A stretch of 64,000 nt of DNA from Flagellimonas beolgyonensis. Lineage in GTDB: Bacteria; Bacteroidota; Bacteroidia; Flavobacteriales; Flavobacteriaceae. The notes below the pieces were generated by a model. It made no database searches and was not told where the DNA came from. It saw only the letters and a list, made by a program, of their open reading frames with translations. Positions 28,070 through 37,818 of this stretch are shown here, one piece after another. The stretch covers positions 310,001 to 374,000 of the forward strand of contig NZ_RZMY01000016.1 of assembly GCF_003992615.1 (NCBI RefSeq), read 5' to 3'. The number at the start of each line of letters is the position of its first letter. Positions within the stretch are counted from its first letter, which is position 1. Made by a program: the position numbers and the translations under genes.

Positions 28070-29548
28070 ATGGAAATTCTGGAATTCAAGCATTTAACAA
28101 CCCTCATATTTTCCGCCATTTTTGGGGTTTTTGCAGTTTACCACCTGCTCTCTTATTTGGTTTTGAGGCACAGGATATTGCTGCACTATTTTATTCTGAT
28201 CTTGGGGCTCGCCTTGCATTGGAGCCTATCGTTTTTCGCCAACAATTCTTTTAGCGACCACACCGCAATGATTGCTGAAAAAGCATCACTGACCACAGCA
28301 ATGCTGACCACGTTTGGATTGTTGATGTTCACCAAGAACTATTTGAACATTACAAAGCACAATTTTCCCAAATTATCGAAAGTCTATTGTTCTTTTGTAA
28401 TCCTAGTGGTCTGCCTCCCGGTTTTGCACATTTTCAATAACTTGCTCACTAGAATAGTCTGGTTGAACGATTCCATTGTACAACTTGCAGCCATCACCGC
28501 GATGGCTTCCATTTTTCTGAACATCTTTTCCGGATTTTGGCTGTTCAATGTACAAAAGTTCAATAGGTATTATCTGTATGCCTACGCCCCAATATTGGTT
28601 GCAGCCCTATTGTATATCAGCACTTGGTTTTTGAAACAGCATTACAATTTCAATGCAACTCCCTTAGTGCTGACCTCATCCGCGTTGGTGACCCTGCAAC
28701 TGATTCTTTTTTCGCTTTTGCTGGCTTTTAAGTTCAAATCCATTGAGGAGGAGAACATGAAAATTCAGTTGGAAGCCAATCAAAGGCTAAAATCCGAAGT
28801 GGACAAGCAGACCAAAAAGCTCCAGATTGCCAACAAGGCACTTGAAACGCAAAACGAAGAGCTGGAAAGGGTGAATCAACTGAAGAATAAATTGTTCTCC
28901 CTAATGTCCCACGATGTAAGGGCCCCTCTCAACAATCTCAGTGTGATCATGTCCATGGTCGACGAGCATATGGTCGATCCTGAAGTGAAACCGATCATGG
29001 AAAAATTGAAAATGGAAGTTTCAGATAAGATCGAAATGGTGAACGGACTGCTTCAATGGTCCTACAGTCAACTCGAAGGGATGAAACTCAACAAAAAGAG
29101 ATGTGATCTAGAAGCTGTTTTTACCACCCTTAAAAATGAGTTTGAACGAATGGCACAAGAAAAGGAGATCGCCATTACCCTGGATGTTTCCCATCCTGAA
29201 ATCGTAGCCGATGAAAACATTTTAAAGGTTATTTTACGGAATTTGACCTCCAATGCACTCAAATTCAGCAATAAGGGACAAAAAATAGTATTCTGGTCTC
29301 AACAGCAAGACGACGGACATATTGAATTGGGCGTAAAGGATTTTGGAGTTGGTATGGACCCCAACTGGTTTAATCGGATTGCTCGGGGTGATAAACCAAA
29401 ATCAACAAAAGGTACCTCTGGAGAAAAAGGCACTGGTTTTGGGTTATTGATCGCTAAAGATTTTGTGGAAATGCACGGAGGCGAAATGCGCTGTGAAAGT
29501 CAATTGAATGAGGGAACAAACTTTATTCTACGTTTTAAACCGGAATAA
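28070..29548 (+). CDS. Membrane sensor histidine kinase
   Basis: 492 residues. The N-terminal 225 residues contain six to seven hydrophobic helices and look like an integral sensing module. A coiled-coil (about 228-270) follows, then the HisKA box LFSLMSHDVRAPLNN with the phospho-accepting His near residue 280, and a HATPase domain with N box NLTSNALKFS, G1 DFGVGMD and G2 GTGFGLLIAKDF. No PAS or receiver domain is attached. The single-domain response regulator just downstream on the opposite strand could be a partner, but nothing fixes this. Confidence 0.92.
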   Translation: MEILEFKHLTTLIFSAIFGVFAVYHLLSYLVLRHRILLHYFILILGLALHWSLSFFANNSFSDHTAMIAEKASLTTAMLTTFGLLMFTKNYLNITKHNFPKLSKVYCSFVILVVCLPVLHIFNNLLTRIVWLNDSIVQLAAITAMASIFLNIFSGFWLFNVQKFNRYYLYAYAPILVAALLYISTWFLKQHYNFNATPLVLTSSALVTLQLILFSLLLAFKFKSIEEENMKIQLEANQRLKSEVDKQTKKLQIANKALETQNEELERVNQLKNKLFSLMSHDVRAPLNNLSVIMSMVDEHMVDPEVKPIMEKLKMEVSDKIEMVNGLLQWSYSQLEGMKLNKKRCDLEAVFTTLKNEFERMAQEKEIAITLDVSHPEIVADENILKVILRNLTSNALKFSNKGQKIVFWSQQQDDGHIELGVKDFGVGMDPNWFNRIARGDKPKSTKGTSGEKGTGFGLLIAKDFVEMHGGEMRCESQLNEGTNFILRFKPE

Positions 29549-29625
29549 ACCCTGCTCCCCCGTATAATTTCTTATTGGCTATTTTCATTCAAATGAATAA
29601 TGGGATTGCTGCAAATCATTAAATC

Positions 29626-30030
29626 CTAAAAGCCCACAACCCTGTTTTCTGGCTGGAGCAAGAATTTTTGGATGTCTTCCGTTTTCAATGGCTTGTTGAC
29701 ATAGCCACTCACGTATTTCTTAAATTTCTTAGCCATTTTTTGGTCTTCTTCCGCAATGGACGAAGTAACGATAACGACTTCGATGTTCGATGGAAGCTTT
29801 TCAAGGCTCATGAACTCCAAAAACTCGAATCCGCTCATCTCGGGCATATTGATGTCCAAAAAAACGATTACCTTTTCCGAAGGATCTTCCCGAAATCGAA
29901 GATTATCGAGAGCCAATTCTGGATTTGTGAAGCTTTTGATTTTGTCTTCAAGCCCCAATTTTCTAAACTGTAATGCATTTATGGTATTGATGAGCTCCTC
30001 ATCGTCAACCAAATAAATTTCCTTGTACAT
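29626..30030 (-). CDS. Single-domain response regulator
   Basis: 134 residues (start ATG 30030; a TTG two codons upstream is less likely). CheY-like receiver with acidic pair DD at 9-10, phosphorylation site Asp59 in IVFLDINMPEMSG, and the switch Lys in VSGYVNKPL. No output domain. It is convergent with the histidine kinase 78 bases away and resembles the receiver at 37819-38229 in layout. It may shuttle phosphate or bind a partner protein. Confidence 0.92.
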   Translation of the reverse strand: MYKEIYLVDDEELINTINALQFRKLGLEDKIKSFTNPELALDNLRFREDPSEKVIVFLDINMPEMSGFEFLEFMSLEKLPSNIEVVIVTSSIAEEDQKMAKKFKKYVSGYVNKPLKTEDIQKFLLQPENRVVGF

Positions 30031-30379
30031 GCTCAATAGTTTACATTGTTAAAGAAAAGTTACCCCCTTCGTAGCGTTTTTCGGAACTATTGTTGTAAAA
30101 ACCCCAAAAGTTGTAGGTGAGTAGAGGATTTTGATCCATGTTGCATGTTAAGGCTATGAAAATCCTGGCTATCAGATCGGTTTGGAAAAGGTATGCTATC
30201 ACAGGCAATTACAAACTTAATGACCCTGTCATAGTTGAATGGCAACATCTCCAAAAGTAATTATGCCCATGGGGCAAACGCATTTAATGGGTGGGTGTTG
30301 AAATAAATATTTATCGCATATTTGAACTGAGGTAACATTAATCAGCGGGTAAGTTATAACCATTGCCCGACAATGGCAA
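30031..30379. other. 349-base intergenic region
   Basis: Lies between a minus-strand receiver gene and the 3' end of a minus-strand NTF2-like gene. It holds the receiver promoter (a TAACTTTT box just upstream) and a small weak inverted repeat, ATTGCC to GGCAAT, immediately after the NTF2-like stop. No other gene is seen. Confidence 0.55.
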
Positions 30380-30880
30380 TTAGTCATCCCCTCTACCTAA
30401 ATACGCTCTTATTGATTTTATTTTACCTTCCGTATTAATCGTGATTACATCGACCACATAATGTTCCTCTGTAGCATCAACAGTTATTTTCAGTTCGGCA
30501 GCTACCGTATCCTGATTTTCATAAATAGAAAGTACTTCTATCGCTATGGAATCTGCGGAATTGAAATTCTTCCTAGTTTCATTTATCGCATTCTCCTTGT
30601 CCTCAACACGAATCTTCCAGTCCCGGAGAACAATATCATTTGAAAACATTTTTTCGATACTGTCCAGATCCTTTTCTTCATACTTTTTTAAATAGGAAAG
30701 ACATATTTCTTTATTCGATTTTTTAGTAAGGGGTTTATTTTTTATTCCCATTGGCAGTGATTTCACGGTTTTGATTTCGTTTTGCTTATCAATTCTTTTT
30801 GTTTGGGATTTATTGGTTTTAAACAAGCAACCGATTGTAAAAATGCTTTTGAATCGTTTATTTGAAGTTTTAAAAGACAT
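30380..30880 (-). CDS. NTF2-like (SnoaL) domain protein
   Basis: 166 residues. A basic N-terminal stretch (MSFKTSNKRFKSIFTIGCLFK and onward, rich in Lys/Thr/Ser) precedes an NTF2-like domain (SYLKKYEEKDLDSIEKMFSNDIVLRDWKIRV ... VAAELKITV ... IRAYLGRG). The N-terminus has a short hydrophobic piece with a Cys but no clean signal. The ATG is immediately next to the stop of the S41 peptidase with no gap, so both are probably on one transcript. The gene is AT-rich. Confidence 0.72.
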   Translation of the reverse strand: MSFKTSNKRFKSIFTIGCLFKTNKSQTKRIDKQNEIKTVKSLPMGIKNKPLTKKSNKEICLSYLKKYEEKDLDSIEKMFSNDIVLRDWKIRVEDKENAINETRKNFNSADSIAIEVLSIYENQDTVAAELKITVDATEEHYVVDVITINTEGKIKSIRAYLGRGDD

Positions 30881-32821
30881 TTAATTACTTTCTGTAAGCT
30901 TTTTAATTGCCATACTCAGCAGTGAATCTTCACCTGCCAATATATCATCGAGTGTTTTTGGAGCCATAATGTCGGGGTGAACCCCGTAACCCACAAATTC
31001 GCGCCCATCCGGATAAGTGTCCCTTTTGGTACAAATTCGGGCTTTCCCTCCTCCTGGCAAACGAATGAACATGGGTTGACCTGTGCTACCATACGTAAAA
31101 TCACCCATGGTAGTGAAATGATCAATGGGATCGGCTGCAACCAGAAAATCTTCCGCTGCCGATGCTGTGTTGTTGCCGATAAGTACAATTGTTGGCAATT
31201 TGATCACTGGGTTATTGCTTGGGGCAATGGTGTCGGGTCCACTTTCAAACCAATAATCGTCTTTGTAGGCAGCCAATGCTTCACTGTCCCATGAATCCAA
31301 ATTATCTGAATCTTCATCAACAAAGGCACCCCAGGCCTTATAGGCGGGTCTGTGGTCCCTTGTTTTCCATTTGGAAGTGATTATGGGACGATCGGTGAGG
31401 TATTTTAAAATATGGTATCCGTTCCACGAATTACCACCCCCATTTTTTCTAAGGTCAATAATCAATGCCTTGGAGGATTCAATGCTATCCAAATAACTTT
31501 CAAATTCTTCCACAATTTGGCTGTTGTCGAAGGAATTGAGCGACACATAGGCGACATCACCAATTTTCCTGAAAGATGACAGCTGCCACGGCTCGCTTGG
31601 AATGATCCATTCAATATTGGAAGGATCACGTCCCAGGGTAAGTTGTTTCAATTGATTTTCTGGAGTCCGTATTTCTATCTGAACGGAATCTGTTCGGATG
31701 CCCTGTAGCACTTCATGGGCTTCCATGTTACGTCTTATATGTTCGGTGGAGGAACTAATGTAGGGTCTGATATGCTTTTCAATATACTCTTCAACGGGAA
31801 GTCCGTTCACCCCTATCAGTTGTGACCCCAATGGAATTGTTGCTTTCAGTTGTTTGTCGGTATTGGTGAAATAAAGAGCACCATTAACTGGAGTGATGGT
31901 AACAGCAGGCGATCCAAATTCCTTTTTAAGCGAACTTGGAAGATAAATATTGGTATGTCCATCGCTCAGCAAGGCACATACTTCTTGAAGAATACGGTAA
32001 TATTCCAAATTCGAGGGGGCATTTCGAACCTTGGGCAGGTAGTCCAACAAAACTTGTTGCCAGTCGAGGTTGGGCACTTGATCAAAAAAGGCGAAATTAT
32101 ATTTTACCTCTGTCCAAAAATTGATGAATCCGAACAATCGTTCGTCCTCGGTCAGGGACTCGCCGTTCAACGGTCTGTAAATCTTGTTCTTTTCCGAAAC
32201 AAAAACATCCACCAAGGCGTCCATTGCCTCGACCAAATCGTTATCGGCGGAGTTGACTTCCTTTAGTTGATCTTCACTAAATTCGAAGGTGCCGGATGAG
32301 ATAAAATCCAATGGTTTGCGAAGTTGAAATATTTTATTGCCGGCAAGGAAAGTTGCATTAAGACTAGAGGGAATTTCAGGTTCCAATTTTAAATAGAAGG
32401 TGCCCATCTTTCCAAGATTTCTTCCAGTATAACGATCAATGTGATGTCTAAATTCCGGCCATTGGGAATTTGCATCGTTTTTGCTTTGGAATTCATGAAT
32501 GAAGATGGAAGTGCCATTTTTGGGATTGACCCACATAAAAGATCCTTCGGGTTTGGATAAGGTATCGTTTCCAATGACAAAGGGGAGGTTTTCCTCAGAT
32601 TTAAAACCAATGCCCTTAAGCTTTTTTTCAAGACTATCAGAAACATTGACCATGTCTTTTTCACCCATTTCCACCAAAAAGGACATTAGATCGTATCCGG
32701 GGCTCATTTCTTCAAAAATATCCTTTGGAGGATCAATTTTCGCCTTTGGGGAACATGACGTAAGAATGGCGAAAATTGGTATTGCGGAAAGAAAAAAATT
32801 AAGGTGTTTTTTGCCCATCAT
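30881..32821 (-). CDS. S41 family peptidase, lipoprotein
   Basis: 646 residues with a lipobox (IFAILTSC, Cys23) after MMGKKHLNFFLSA. The C-terminal half is an S41 (tail-specific/tricorn-like) protease: ALIIDLRKNGGGNSWNGY and IVLIGNNTASAAEDFLVA, the latter containing the catalytic Ser; a PDZ-like region precedes it (LIGVNGLPVEEY). Likely an outer-membrane or periplasmic processing protease. The downstream NTF2-like gene starts at the next base. Confidence 0.9.
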   Translation of the reverse strand: MMGKKHLNFFLSAIPIFAILTSCSPKAKIDPPKDIFEEMSPGYDLMSFLVEMGEKDMVNVSDSLEKKLKGIGFKSEENLPFVIGNDTLSKPEGSFMWVNPKNGTSIFIHEFQSKNDANSQWPEFRHHIDRYTGRNLGKMGTFYLKLEPEIPSSLNATFLAGNKIFQLRKPLDFISSGTFEFSEDQLKEVNSADNDLVEAMDALVDVFVSEKNKIYRPLNGESLTEDERLFGFINFWTEVKYNFAFFDQVPNLDWQQVLLDYLPKVRNAPSNLEYYRILQEVCALLSDGHTNIYLPSSLKKEFGSPAVTITPVNGALYFTNTDKQLKATIPLGSQLIGVNGLPVEEYIEKHIRPYISSSTEHIRRNMEAHEVLQGIRTDSVQIEIRTPENQLKQLTLGRDPSNIEWIIPSEPWQLSSFRKIGDVAYVSLNSFDNSQIVEEFESYLDSIESSKALIIDLRKNGGGNSWNGYHILKYLTDRPIITSKWKTRDHRPAYKAWGAFVDEDSDNLDSWDSEALAAYKDDYWFESGPDTIAPSNNPVIKLPTIVLIGNNTASAAEDFLVAADPIDHFTTMGDFTYGSTGQPMFIRLPGGGKARICTKRDTYPDGREFVGYGVHPDIMAPKTLDDILAGEDSLLSMAIKKLTESN

Positions 32822-33330
32822 TTTGGTGTGCCATAAGAAGTTTGAGATTGAACAATTGGGGGATGTTCCAATTTAAGAATTTTCGTTCACAATGATTAAC
32901 CAATCGTTTATTGAACTTTAAAAAAATATTCAATAGCAGATGATGAACCACTACAACCTATTTTACGTACGGCATCTTCAAATCATCATTACTATTTGGT
33001 TCCAATCCAAAGGTCTGACTTTACTATGGTTATCTAAAACTATGGTCACCTTGACTAATTTCGTGGTTTTCTTCCTACCTAACCAAAAAACTCATGGCAT
33101 AGACCACCGAAATCAAAGTCTGGTCCATCCCATGCCCTATCTTCGCTCCTATTGGTTGTCCCGTTTCACTGAGGCCGTTGGCTTTGTTTTGGGATACTAT
33201 CGTTTTCAGGATCCAACCAAGGCATTGGACCACATTCCATTTTTATTGACCAACGTGGGTAAAAGTCATGTTTTTTTTGAATCCGCACCTTTATTTTTAA
33301 TGATTCGAACTGAAAAAACAAATAACGATC
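32822..33330. other. 509-base gap before the EF-G-like gene
   Basis: Between divergent S41 and EF-G-like genes. An open frame of 135 codons exists (32940-33347), but it overlaps the EF-G-like start and shows no family features. The sequence includes a CAATCGTTTATT block near 32900 that recurs in similar form near 35700. It probably holds the divergent promoters and a long leader; nothing more can be supported. Confidence 0.5.
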
Positions 33331-35454
33331 ATGAAAGTTTACGATGACAAGCATATCAAAAATGTGGTATTTGTAGGTGCCCATGGCAGCGGTAAAACCA
33401 CACTCGCCGAAACCATGTTGTTTGAGGCGGGCCTAATCAACCGCCGCGGAACGGTAGAGAACAAGAATACTGTATCAGATCACCATGATATAGAACACGA
33501 ACGGGGAACTTCGGTCCTTGCCACCCCATTGCATACCGAGTGGCGCAACTACAAGATCAACATTATAGACACGCCCGGACTCGACGATTTTATCGGAGAG
33601 ATCCTTTCTTCCATTCGTGTGGCCGATTCCATCGTAACCGTAATCAATGCACGATATGGAGTGGAGATCGGCACAGAGATCATGTGGAACTATATTGATC
33701 GCTACAACAAACCTACTCTCTTTGTCATCAATCAAATCGATCATCCCAATGCAAATTTCGACGATAGTTTTAAAGGAATCCGTTCCCTTGTGGGATCCAA
33801 CGCCGTAAAAATTCAATATCCCTTGGTCATCGATGGGGCACAGTGTATCGTAGACGTACTGAAAATGAAGCTGTACAAATTTGGTCCTGATGGCGGGAAA
33901 CCCGAAAAATTGCCCATCCCCGATAACCAAAAGGAACTGGCAGATCAATTGCACAACGAATTGGTCGAAAAGGCCGCCGAAAACGACATGGAACTTTTGG
34001 AACTCTTTGTGGAGAAGGGAACGTTGAGCGAAGAAGAATTGCGAAAAGGAATTAAACTAGGCATGCTCAATCATGAGCTCTTTCCCGTTTTCTGCGTTTC
34101 GGCCCTTCAGGATATGGGCAGCGGCCGACTTATGGGCTTTATCGATAATGTGGCCCCGGCAGCGGCCGACCTGAAACCAGAACAGAGCGTAGAAGGTAAA
34201 GCCGTTAAGCCATTGCCTACTGAACCTACAGTACTTTTTGTATTTAAGACAGAATTTTTGCCAAATGTGGGTCAGATTACGTTTTTTAAAGTAAAATCCG
34301 GAGAACTCAAGGCAAACGACAAGCTAGTCAATGCCCGGAACGGTGAAACGGAGACACTGAATCAATTGTTTATCATGGACGGCAAGGAGCGCCGGCCCGT
34401 TTCAAAATTGAGCACAGGTGATATCGGCGCCTCACTCAAACTCAAATATACCGAGACCAACGATACATTGCACCCCGAAGGGCATCCGGTAACCATCAAG
34501 CCCATTCAATATCCCGAGGCCCGTGTTCGGAGGGCGGTGGCCGCTGTTGAGAAGCGTGATGAGGAAAAAATGATGGAAGCCCTTAAAAAATTGCACAGTG
34601 AAGATCCCACCGTTGTCGTTTCCTATTCCAATGAATTGAAACAGCAAATCTTGGCCTGTCAAGGCGAGTTACAACTATCGGTTATCAAATGGTCCTTGGA
34701 AAACGGGTATGGGGTCAAGGCCAATTTTTCACGGCCCCGTATTGCGTATCGCGAAACCATAACCCGACCTGCCACGGCCAACTATCGCCATAAGAAACAA
34801 TCGGGCGGGGCCGGTCAGTTTGCACAGGTACATATGAAGATCGAACCCTGGCACCAGGATATGGCCGAGCCCGAGGGCTTTACCATACGCGGCAAAGAAG
34901 AGGTAGAACTGCCCTGGGGTGGTAAATTGGTCTTTTATAACTGTATCGTTGGCGGCGTTATCGATCTGCGGTTTTTGCCTTCGATAAAAAAGGGAATTTT
35001 GGAAGTGATGGAATCCGGTCCCTTGACCGATTCCTATATCCGTGACGTTCGTGTCATGGTCTACGATGGCAAGATGCACCCGGTCGATTCCAATGACATT
35101 GCTTTTAAGATTGCAGGTGCCCATGCTTTCAAGGCTGCCTTTTTGAATGCAAGACCCAAACTTCTGGAACCCATCCGTAACCTTAATGTAAAAGTTCCGG
35201 AAGATGCCGTTGGCCAGGTCATGACCGATCTGCAATCGCGACGGGCCGTTATTTTGGGAATTGAAAGTGCCGATCAGTATCAGATGCTCCGGTGTACCGT
35301 CCCTGAAGCGGAACTTTACGGGTATTCTACCGAGCTAAGGTCGCTTACCCAAGGGAAAGCCACATTCCATGCAAGCTTTTCGGCATTTGAGCCCGTTCCA
35401 GAAAACATTCAGGAAAAAATTGTAAAAGAAAAAGATCAACCTGTGGATGCGTGA
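33331..35454 (+). CDS. EF-G-like translation factor (paralogue with altered GTPase motifs)
   Basis: 707 residues, the length and five-domain order of elongation factor G. The P-loop is GAHGSGKT (16-23). Canonical EF-G motifs are changed: switch I ends HERGTSV (usual RGITI), switch II is DTPGLDDF (D80-F87) where the catalytic His of DTPGHVDF is Leu84, and the G4 motif is NQID (134-137) instead of NKMD. Domain IV has the YRHKKQSGGAGQFAQV region. Bacteroidetes often carry such a second EF-G; one in Bacteroides has been reported to act without GTP hydrolysis. No neighbour suggests when it is used. Confidence 0.9.
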   Translation: MKVYDDKHIKNVVFVGAHGSGKTTLAETMLFEAGLINRRGTVENKNTVSDHHDIEHERGTSVLATPLHTEWRNYKINIIDTPGLDDFIGEILSSIRVADSIVTVINARYGVEIGTEIMWNYIDRYNKPTLFVINQIDHPNANFDDSFKGIRSLVGSNAVKIQYPLVIDGAQCIVDVLKMKLYKFGPDGGKPEKLPIPDNQKELADQLHNELVEKAAENDMELLELFVEKGTLSEEELRKGIKLGMLNHELFPVFCVSALQDMGSGRLMGFIDNVAPAAADLKPEQSVEGKAVKPLPTEPTVLFVFKTEFLPNVGQITFFKVKSGELKANDKLVNARNGETETLNQLFIMDGKERRPVSKLSTGDIGASLKLKYTETNDTLHPEGHPVTIKPIQYPEARVRRAVAAVEKRDEEKMMEALKKLHSEDPTVVVSYSNELKQQILACQGELQLSVIKWSLENGYGVKANFSRPRIAYRETITRPATANYRHKKQSGGAGQFAQVHMKIEPWHQDMAEPEGFTIRGKEEVELPWGGKLVFYNCIVGGVIDLRFLPSIKKGILEVMESGPLTDSYIRDVRVMVYDGKMHPVDSNDIAFKIAGAHAFKAAFLNARPKLLEPIRNLNVKVPEDAVGQVMTDLQSRRAVILGIESADQYQMLRCTVPEAELYGYSTELRSLTQGKATFHASFSAFEPVPENIQEKIVKEKDQPVDA

Positions 35455-35723
35455 TTTGGAATTAGTCCCCAAAAAGGGTATCGGACATTACGGTCGACCC
35501 TTCCCGGTTGGGAAGAAAACCTAGTGGCCGATGCCCTATTTTTTTTAACTTCTTGGTCTTGAGTATCATCCGTTGGAAAATATTTGCTTCCGAAAATTGA
35601 CGAAGACGGAAAAAAGAAAAAATCCAACCAATCTTTGGTTGTCAAATCTGCTTTCTTTCGCTTTTTTCTATTTTCTTCCTATAAATCCAAAATTGATCAA
35701 TCGTTTATTTGACCTTATAAATT

Positions 35724-37250
35724 TTAATTGCAAATCCCATTTTGCATATCCTCAAGAGTGGGATTGAGTAAGTTTCTATCAACCGCCCATACACCGGAGA
35801 ATCCACCAATATTGATCAATTCATCAAGGGCGCAGAAATTATTAAGCTTCAGATTATTGTTGATATAAATCCTTGAATCCACATTTCTCAAACCATTAAG
35901 ACCGGATAACGACGTCAATTCAACATTAAGGCTTACAATAATTTCCTTGGCCGCCTCTAAAGACTCGAGACCTCTTAACGAAATTAAATTGGGAGATTTT
36001 TCAATGATTACAGTTGCCGAAGTGGATGTCGCAGCTATACCTGTTAAATCATTAAACAGGCCGCCCTCCAATGAAAACTTATTTTGGACAACATTCAAAT
36101 CAACACCAGCCAAACTTTCCAAATTGTTATTGCTCTTGATAAAGAGTTCATTAACACTTTCAAGATTTGATATGGCAGACAAGGATAGGAGAGATTGATT
36201 CAACACAATGGATAAACGACCTACATTTTTCAGGTTCTCCAGACCCTCCAAAGAAGGAAGAGAATTTAATTCGCGTAGATCGAATGCATTTCCAACGGAT
36301 TCAAGCTGATTTAATCCCATTAATGATGTCAACGCAATGTTTCTGGACAAATCTGCATTATATGAAATATTGTTCAGCCCCCGCAGACCATTCAAATCCT
36401 CCAAAGAATCATTGTTCATTATGGTCAACCTAACTACTGAAGAAATATTTTGTAGCCCTTCCAAACTTGTTAAAGATGGGCAGAAATTAATAGCAAGACC
36501 TTCCGTATCATCAGCAGTATAGGTTGTTAATTCCCCATAGATTTCTTCAATTCCACTTAAGGACTCGATTGAAGTAAGCTTTTCATTAGAACCGATATAG
36601 AGGTGTCCAACTCTTCGCAAACCTTCCAAACCATCCACGTTCTCTAAAGTATCATTTCCCAATATAAAGAGGAAGCCCGTAACTTCTTGAAGATTGGCAA
36701 GTGGACTCAAATCGATTATTTTGGGTTCTTCTGAATTGTCTGCATATCCTCGAATATGAAGGTCACCATTCACTCCCGAATAACACATTGCTCCAAATGA
36801 ATCAACATCATCTTGAGTATAAAGAAAAATATCACCCTCATAAAATCCGACATTACATTGTGTGGTAAATGATTGTGCAGTGGTCCAGCTTCCAAAATTA
36901 TTCGAGCAGACTCCCCGTGCATAAATATCATAACTTGTATTGGTAACCAAGTTTTGAATTTTAACTGATGAAGTGTTCACCCTAATTCTGGTCCCCTGTC
37001 CAATCGTAAATCCGCTCGGGCCATATTCAATATCATATTCCAAATAATCACCATTGGTGGTCCAACTAAGATTTAAGTTGTCATTCCCTATATCTTTCAG
37101 CGTCAAAGAAATACTGCCTTCACATTTTACTTCCGAAATAGGTGGATTTGGCGTTGGGGTGTCGGTATCTTCGCTACCGGAACATGAGTAAAACAATAGT
37201 GCAAGGAAAACAATAGAATAAACGGTCGGTTTAGTATTATAAATACGCAT
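35724..37250 (-). CDS. Lipoprotein with fibronectin type III and leucine-rich/receptor-L-like repeats
   Basis: 508 residues, lipobox FYSC. After a Thr/Pro-rich linker comes a fibronectin type III-like domain (about 45-130; NLSWTTNGDYLEYDIEYG, SYDIYARGVCS). Residues 145-490 consist of repeats of the form SLEGLxNLxxVGxLxIxxNxxL, as in receptor L domains, which bind ligands or surfaces. It is AT-rich compared with flanking genes. Probably surface exposed. No partner is evident. Confidence 0.82.
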   Translation of the reverse strand: MRIYNTKPTVYSIVFLALLFYSCSGSEDTDTPTPNPPISEVKCEGSISLTLKDIGNDNLNLSWTTNGDYLEYDIEYGPSGFTIGQGTRIRVNTSSVKIQNLVTNTSYDIYARGVCSNNFGSWTTAQSFTTQCNVGFYEGDIFLYTQDDVDSFGAMCYSGVNGDLHIRGYADNSEEPKIIDLSPLANLQEVTGFLFILGNDTLENVDGLEGLRRVGHLYIGSNEKLTSIESLSGIEEIYGELTTYTADDTEGLAINFCPSLTSLEGLQNISSVVRLTIMNNDSLEDLNGLRGLNNISYNADLSRNIALTSLMGLNQLESVGNAFDLRELNSLPSLEGLENLKNVGRLSIVLNQSLLSLSAISNLESVNELFIKSNNNLESLAGVDLNVVQNKFSLEGGLFNDLTGIAATSTSATVIIEKSPNLISLRGLESLEAAKEIIVSLNVELTSLSGLNGLRNVDSRIYINNNLKLNNFCALDELINIGGFSGVWAVDRNLLNPTLEDMQNGICN

Positions 37251-37645
37251 GGAAAGTAATTGGATAATCAGTTAAGCTGGGTATATATTATGTCAAGTCA
37301 GTTAGATTCTTTAAATGTAGGAAATTTCTATTGACCAAAAATTGGGTTTTCGGTGAAAGGAGGGAATAGTGGTCAATCGGTATTTAGAAATTGAACTTTA
37401 TTATAGGGGTAATAAATGGTCTAAATGGTATACCAGCTAAGTGTGCGGAAAAAAATACTGTGTAGAATCAAAAGACTCGTTTTACACAGAAAGTTCAATA
37501 AAAATGGTAGTAAAACATCCGTCCTATCATTGGAACATTGATATCATTATCAACACAATGCAGTGGTGCACTGCAAACCGAATATTAAAACAAGTGAAAG
37601 GAAGTTTTAATGATTTGCTAATCAAATCAATCGGAAGTTTAAAAG
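37251..37645. other. 395-base region between the lipoprotein gene and tRNA-Arg
   Basis: AT-rich spacer. The left end should hold the promoter of the minus-strand lipoprotein gene. An 80-codon plus-strand frame at 37441-37683 runs into the antisense of the tRNA and is not a gene. Nothing else recognised. Confidence 0.55.
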
Positions 37646-37717
37646 TAGCCCCGGCAAGAATCGAACTTGCATCTAAAGTTTAGGAAACTTCTATTCTATC
37701 CATTGAACTACGGGGCC
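37646..37717 (-). tRNA. tRNA-Arg (anticodon CCT)
   Basis: Folded by eye on the minus strand. Acceptor GGCCCCG pairs with CGGGGCT (first pair G-U), the D-stem is GTTC/GAAT, the anticodon stem is GAAGT/ACTTT with loop TTCCTAA giving CCT at plus-strand 37682-37684, and the T-arm is GCAAG-TTCGATT-CTTGC. The discriminator is A; CCA is not encoded. It reads AGG codons. Confidence 0.93.
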
Positions 37718-37818
37718 ATTCTTAAAATGGACTGCAAAAATATGTTTTTTTGAAAAACTAATACGTATCCGAGGCCCAATTTTGGACATTTCCCAAACCC
37801 ACAATAAAAACTGACCGA

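Noticed and set aside
30332..30356. GTAAC-like sequence in the gap after the receiver gene
   Set aside because: GTAACATTAATCAG lacks the second half-site and is not before a sulfur gene.
32940..33347. 135-codon open frame before the EF-G-like gene
   Set aside because: It overlaps the true EF-G-like start, has a composition unlike a folded protein and no family resemblance.
35573..35767. 64-codon open frame and a CAACCAA/TTGGTTG inverted repeat (35625-35641)
   Set aside because: The frame overlaps the 3' end of the lipoprotein gene. The hairpin has no T run and no clear role.
37441..37683. 80-codon open frame on the plus strand
   Set aside because: Its end runs through the antisense of tRNA-Arg, and the sequence shows no protein features.
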